Source: DATLZC01 sp037444005 (GTDB taxonomy: Bacteria > Chloroflexota > Dehalococcoidia > DSTF01 > JACRBR01). From it: 6,687 nt of DNA. The translations under genes were made by a program, and so were the position numbers. Shown here one piece after another: positions 5,660 to 6,687 of the stretch. The notes beneath the pieces were generated by a model. That model was not told the DNA's origin. It made no database searches and saw only the letters and a list, made by a program, of their open reading frames with translations. How positions within the stretch are numbered: position 1 is the stretch's first letter; each line of letters starts with the position of its first letter. The stretch is taken from positions 1-6,687 of the forward strand of contig JBBING010000110.1 of NCBI GenBank assembly GCA_037444005.1, read 5' to 3'.

Positions 5660-5743
5660 CGTTCGCGCTCCGCCTTCTGCGTCCGGCCCCAAACGACCGA
5701 CATCTGCGGTTCCTCTCCGTCTCGGCCGATAGTGTTCTAGGAA

Positions 5744-5796
5744 GGGTCCCGCGGTCCCGCTCGTGGCGGGACGCTCGATGTCCGTGCGCGGGACCC
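5744..5796 (+). repeat. Nested inverted repeats directly upstream of the diguanylate cyclase gene
   Basis: The 8-mer GGTCCCGC occurs twice in tandem (5745-5752 and 5753-5760), and its reverse complement core GCGGGAC occurs twice afterwards (5766-5772 and 5788-5794). This allows an inner hairpin, GTCCCGC-TCGTG-GCGGGAC (5754-5772), inside an outer 10-bp perfect pair, GGGTCCCGCG (5744-5753) with CGCGGGACCC (5787-5796), ending 3 bp before the chosen ATG. The arms can also pair in alternative ways. It could be an operator cluster or, in RNA, a structure masking the start region. No SD is obvious for the gene, which fits a structured start. Confidence 0.6.
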
Positions 5797-5799
5797 GCG

Positions 5800-6615
5800 A
5801 TGTGGGCGATGGCCGAGATTCGCGACTCCGACTCGAGCGCATTCGACGCGCTGCAGCCGCCGCACCGGACCACCGCTGGCGAGCGAACGCTGCTCCGCGT
5901 GCGGATCGCCGGCGCCATCCTCATCGCATCCATCGTCGCGTGGACCCTCTGGGGCGACCGCGTGGCCAGCGATGGCGTCCACCGGATCGTCCAGGCCGTG
6001 AGCGTGCTCATCGGCGGCAGCCTCGCCTACGTGCTGAGCGCCATCGCCCGGAACCGCATGGTCGAGGTCGAGCGGGCCTACTCCGCTCATCTCGAGGCGT
6101 TGAGCCTCCGGCTGCGCGGCATGGCGTTCCGCGACTCGCTCACGGGCCTCTATACGCATCGGTACTTTTATGATCAGCTCGTGCACGAGGTCGAGCGCTC
6201 CCTCCGCTACGGGCATCCTCTCTCCCTCCTGATGATCGACCTCGACCGCTTTAAAGAGCTCAACGACACCTACGGGCATCTGATGGGCGACAAGCTCCTC
6301 AAGCTGGTCGCGGACACCATCACGAGCTGCGTGCGCGGCTCCGACATCGTGGGACGGTACGGCGGCGATGAGTTCGTCGTGATCCTCCCCGACACCAAGC
6401 CCCACGAGGCACGCGCGGTGGCGGAGAAGCTGCGCGCAGCCGTCCGGGGACACCAGGCTTGGGACCTCGCGCCCGACCGCCTCACGTTGTCGATCTCCGT
6501 CGGTGTGGCGAGTTGCCCTGACGACGCCCGCAGCGTCACCGAGCTGCTCCAGGTGGCCGACCGCCGTCTCTACGCCCAGAAGCCCCGCAAGGGGCGCCAG
6601 CGCGTGCCGGCATGA
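5800..6615 (+). CDS. Membrane-anchored GGDEF diguanylate cyclase
   Basis: This 271-residue protein is predicted to make cyclic di-GMP from two GTP. Two hydrophobic segments (about 34-52 and 64-84) anchor it in the membrane with only a short loop between them, so it has no large sensor domain. A short linker helix (87-108) leads to the GGDEF domain, which starts at FRDSLTGLYTHRYF (110-123). Metal-binding D147 sits in LMIDLDRFKELND, the active-site loop is GGDEF (188-192, intact), and RGSD (179-182) is the RxxD inhibitory site at the normal five-residue spacing, implying product feedback. The C-terminus SISVGVAS...ADRRLYAQK is typical. ATG 5800 is chosen, although ATG 5809 is possible, and neither has a strong ribosome binding site. 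Upstream in-frame codons back to 5551 overlap the small membrane gene and look non-coding. It is probably active and controls a local c-di-GMP output. Confidence 0.94.
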   Translation: MWAMAEIRDSDSSAFDALQPPHRTTAGERTLLRVRIAGAILIASIVAWTLWGDRVASDGVHRIVQAVSVLIGGSLAYVLSAIARNRMVEVERAYSAHLEALSLRLRGMAFRDSLTGLYTHRYFYDQLVHEVERSLRYGHPLSLLMIDLDRFKELNDTYGHLMGDKLLKLVADTITSCVRGSDIVGRYGGDEFVVILPDTKPHEARAVAEKLRAAVRGHQAWDLAPDRLTLSISVGVASCPDDARSVTELLQVADRRLYAQKPRKGRQRVPA

Positions 6616-6687
6616 CCGGTTGCGCCGGCGTGGTTCTGAGCTGGTCCAGATAGATCCCGTACACCACACTAGAGATGAGGCGGGGTA

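Noticed and set aside
5590..5680. Possible tRNA (including tRNA-Sec) around the GGGTTCGAACCC site
   Set aside because: The T-stem pairs only three bases, no matching acceptor stem or anticodon arm is found on either strand, and no CCA follows.
5551..5799. In-frame upstream extension of the diguanylate cyclase
   Set aside because: It overlaps the small membrane gene, crosses the palindrome and inverted repeats, and reads as Arg/Pro-rich non-domain sequence.
5252..5842. 196-codon minus-strand frame across the small membrane gene and the gap
   Set aside because: Arg/Pro-rich composition, no ribosome binding site noted, no recognisable family.
5737..6669. 310-codon minus-strand frame
   Set aside because: It is fully antisense to the diguanylate cyclase, whose motifs are unmistakable.

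Overview
The window is high-GC bacterial DNA with short intergenic gaps, Shine-Dalgarno-led starts and several GTG/TTG starts. The gene mix is a GYD-domain protein, a DUF1122-like protein, a PAP2_3-type phosphatase and a SelW-like selenoprotein. It would fit an uncultivated soil or subsurface lineage such as Rokubacteria/Methylomirabilota or a deltaproteobacterial relative. That placement is inferred from gene content only; no marker gene is present.

Layout. Positions 77-3148 (minus strand) form one tight gene row, read right to left: a GYD-domain protein, a TPR protein overlapping it by 4 bp, a Rossmann dehydrogenase of the DapB/2,4-diaminopentanoate dehydrogenase type, and a class III PLP aminotransferase starting 3 bp after the dehydrogenase stop. 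The last two look like an enzyme pair acting on an amino or keto acid of unknown identity. Divergent from this row, a membrane PAP2-family phosphatase occupies 3241-4023. Its end overlaps a convergent 71-residue cysteine-containing protein (3995-4210, minus), which lies downstream of a DUF1122-like protein (4294-4929, minus).

The most important gene is at 5032-5283 (plus). It is easily missed because it has an in-frame TGA at codon 16. Read through as selenocysteine, it gives a complete 83-residue Rdx/SelW-like selenoprotein with a Cys-x-x-Sec redox motif, a strong ribosome binding site, a plausible promoter, and a hairpin just after the TGA at the right distance for a bacterial SECIS element. 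A conventional gene caller would leave this stretch empty or call a false antisense ORF over it. The organism should therefore encode selenocysteine machinery (SelA, SelB, SelD, tRNA-Sec), none of which is in this window.

Downstream are a small one- or two-helix membrane protein (5363-5608), a 191-bp non-coding gap with a palindrome and a nested inverted-repeat structure, and a membrane-anchored diguanylate cyclase (5800-6615) with intact GGDEF and inhibitory RxxD motifs. Positions 1-76 and 6616-6687 hold no gene that I can support.
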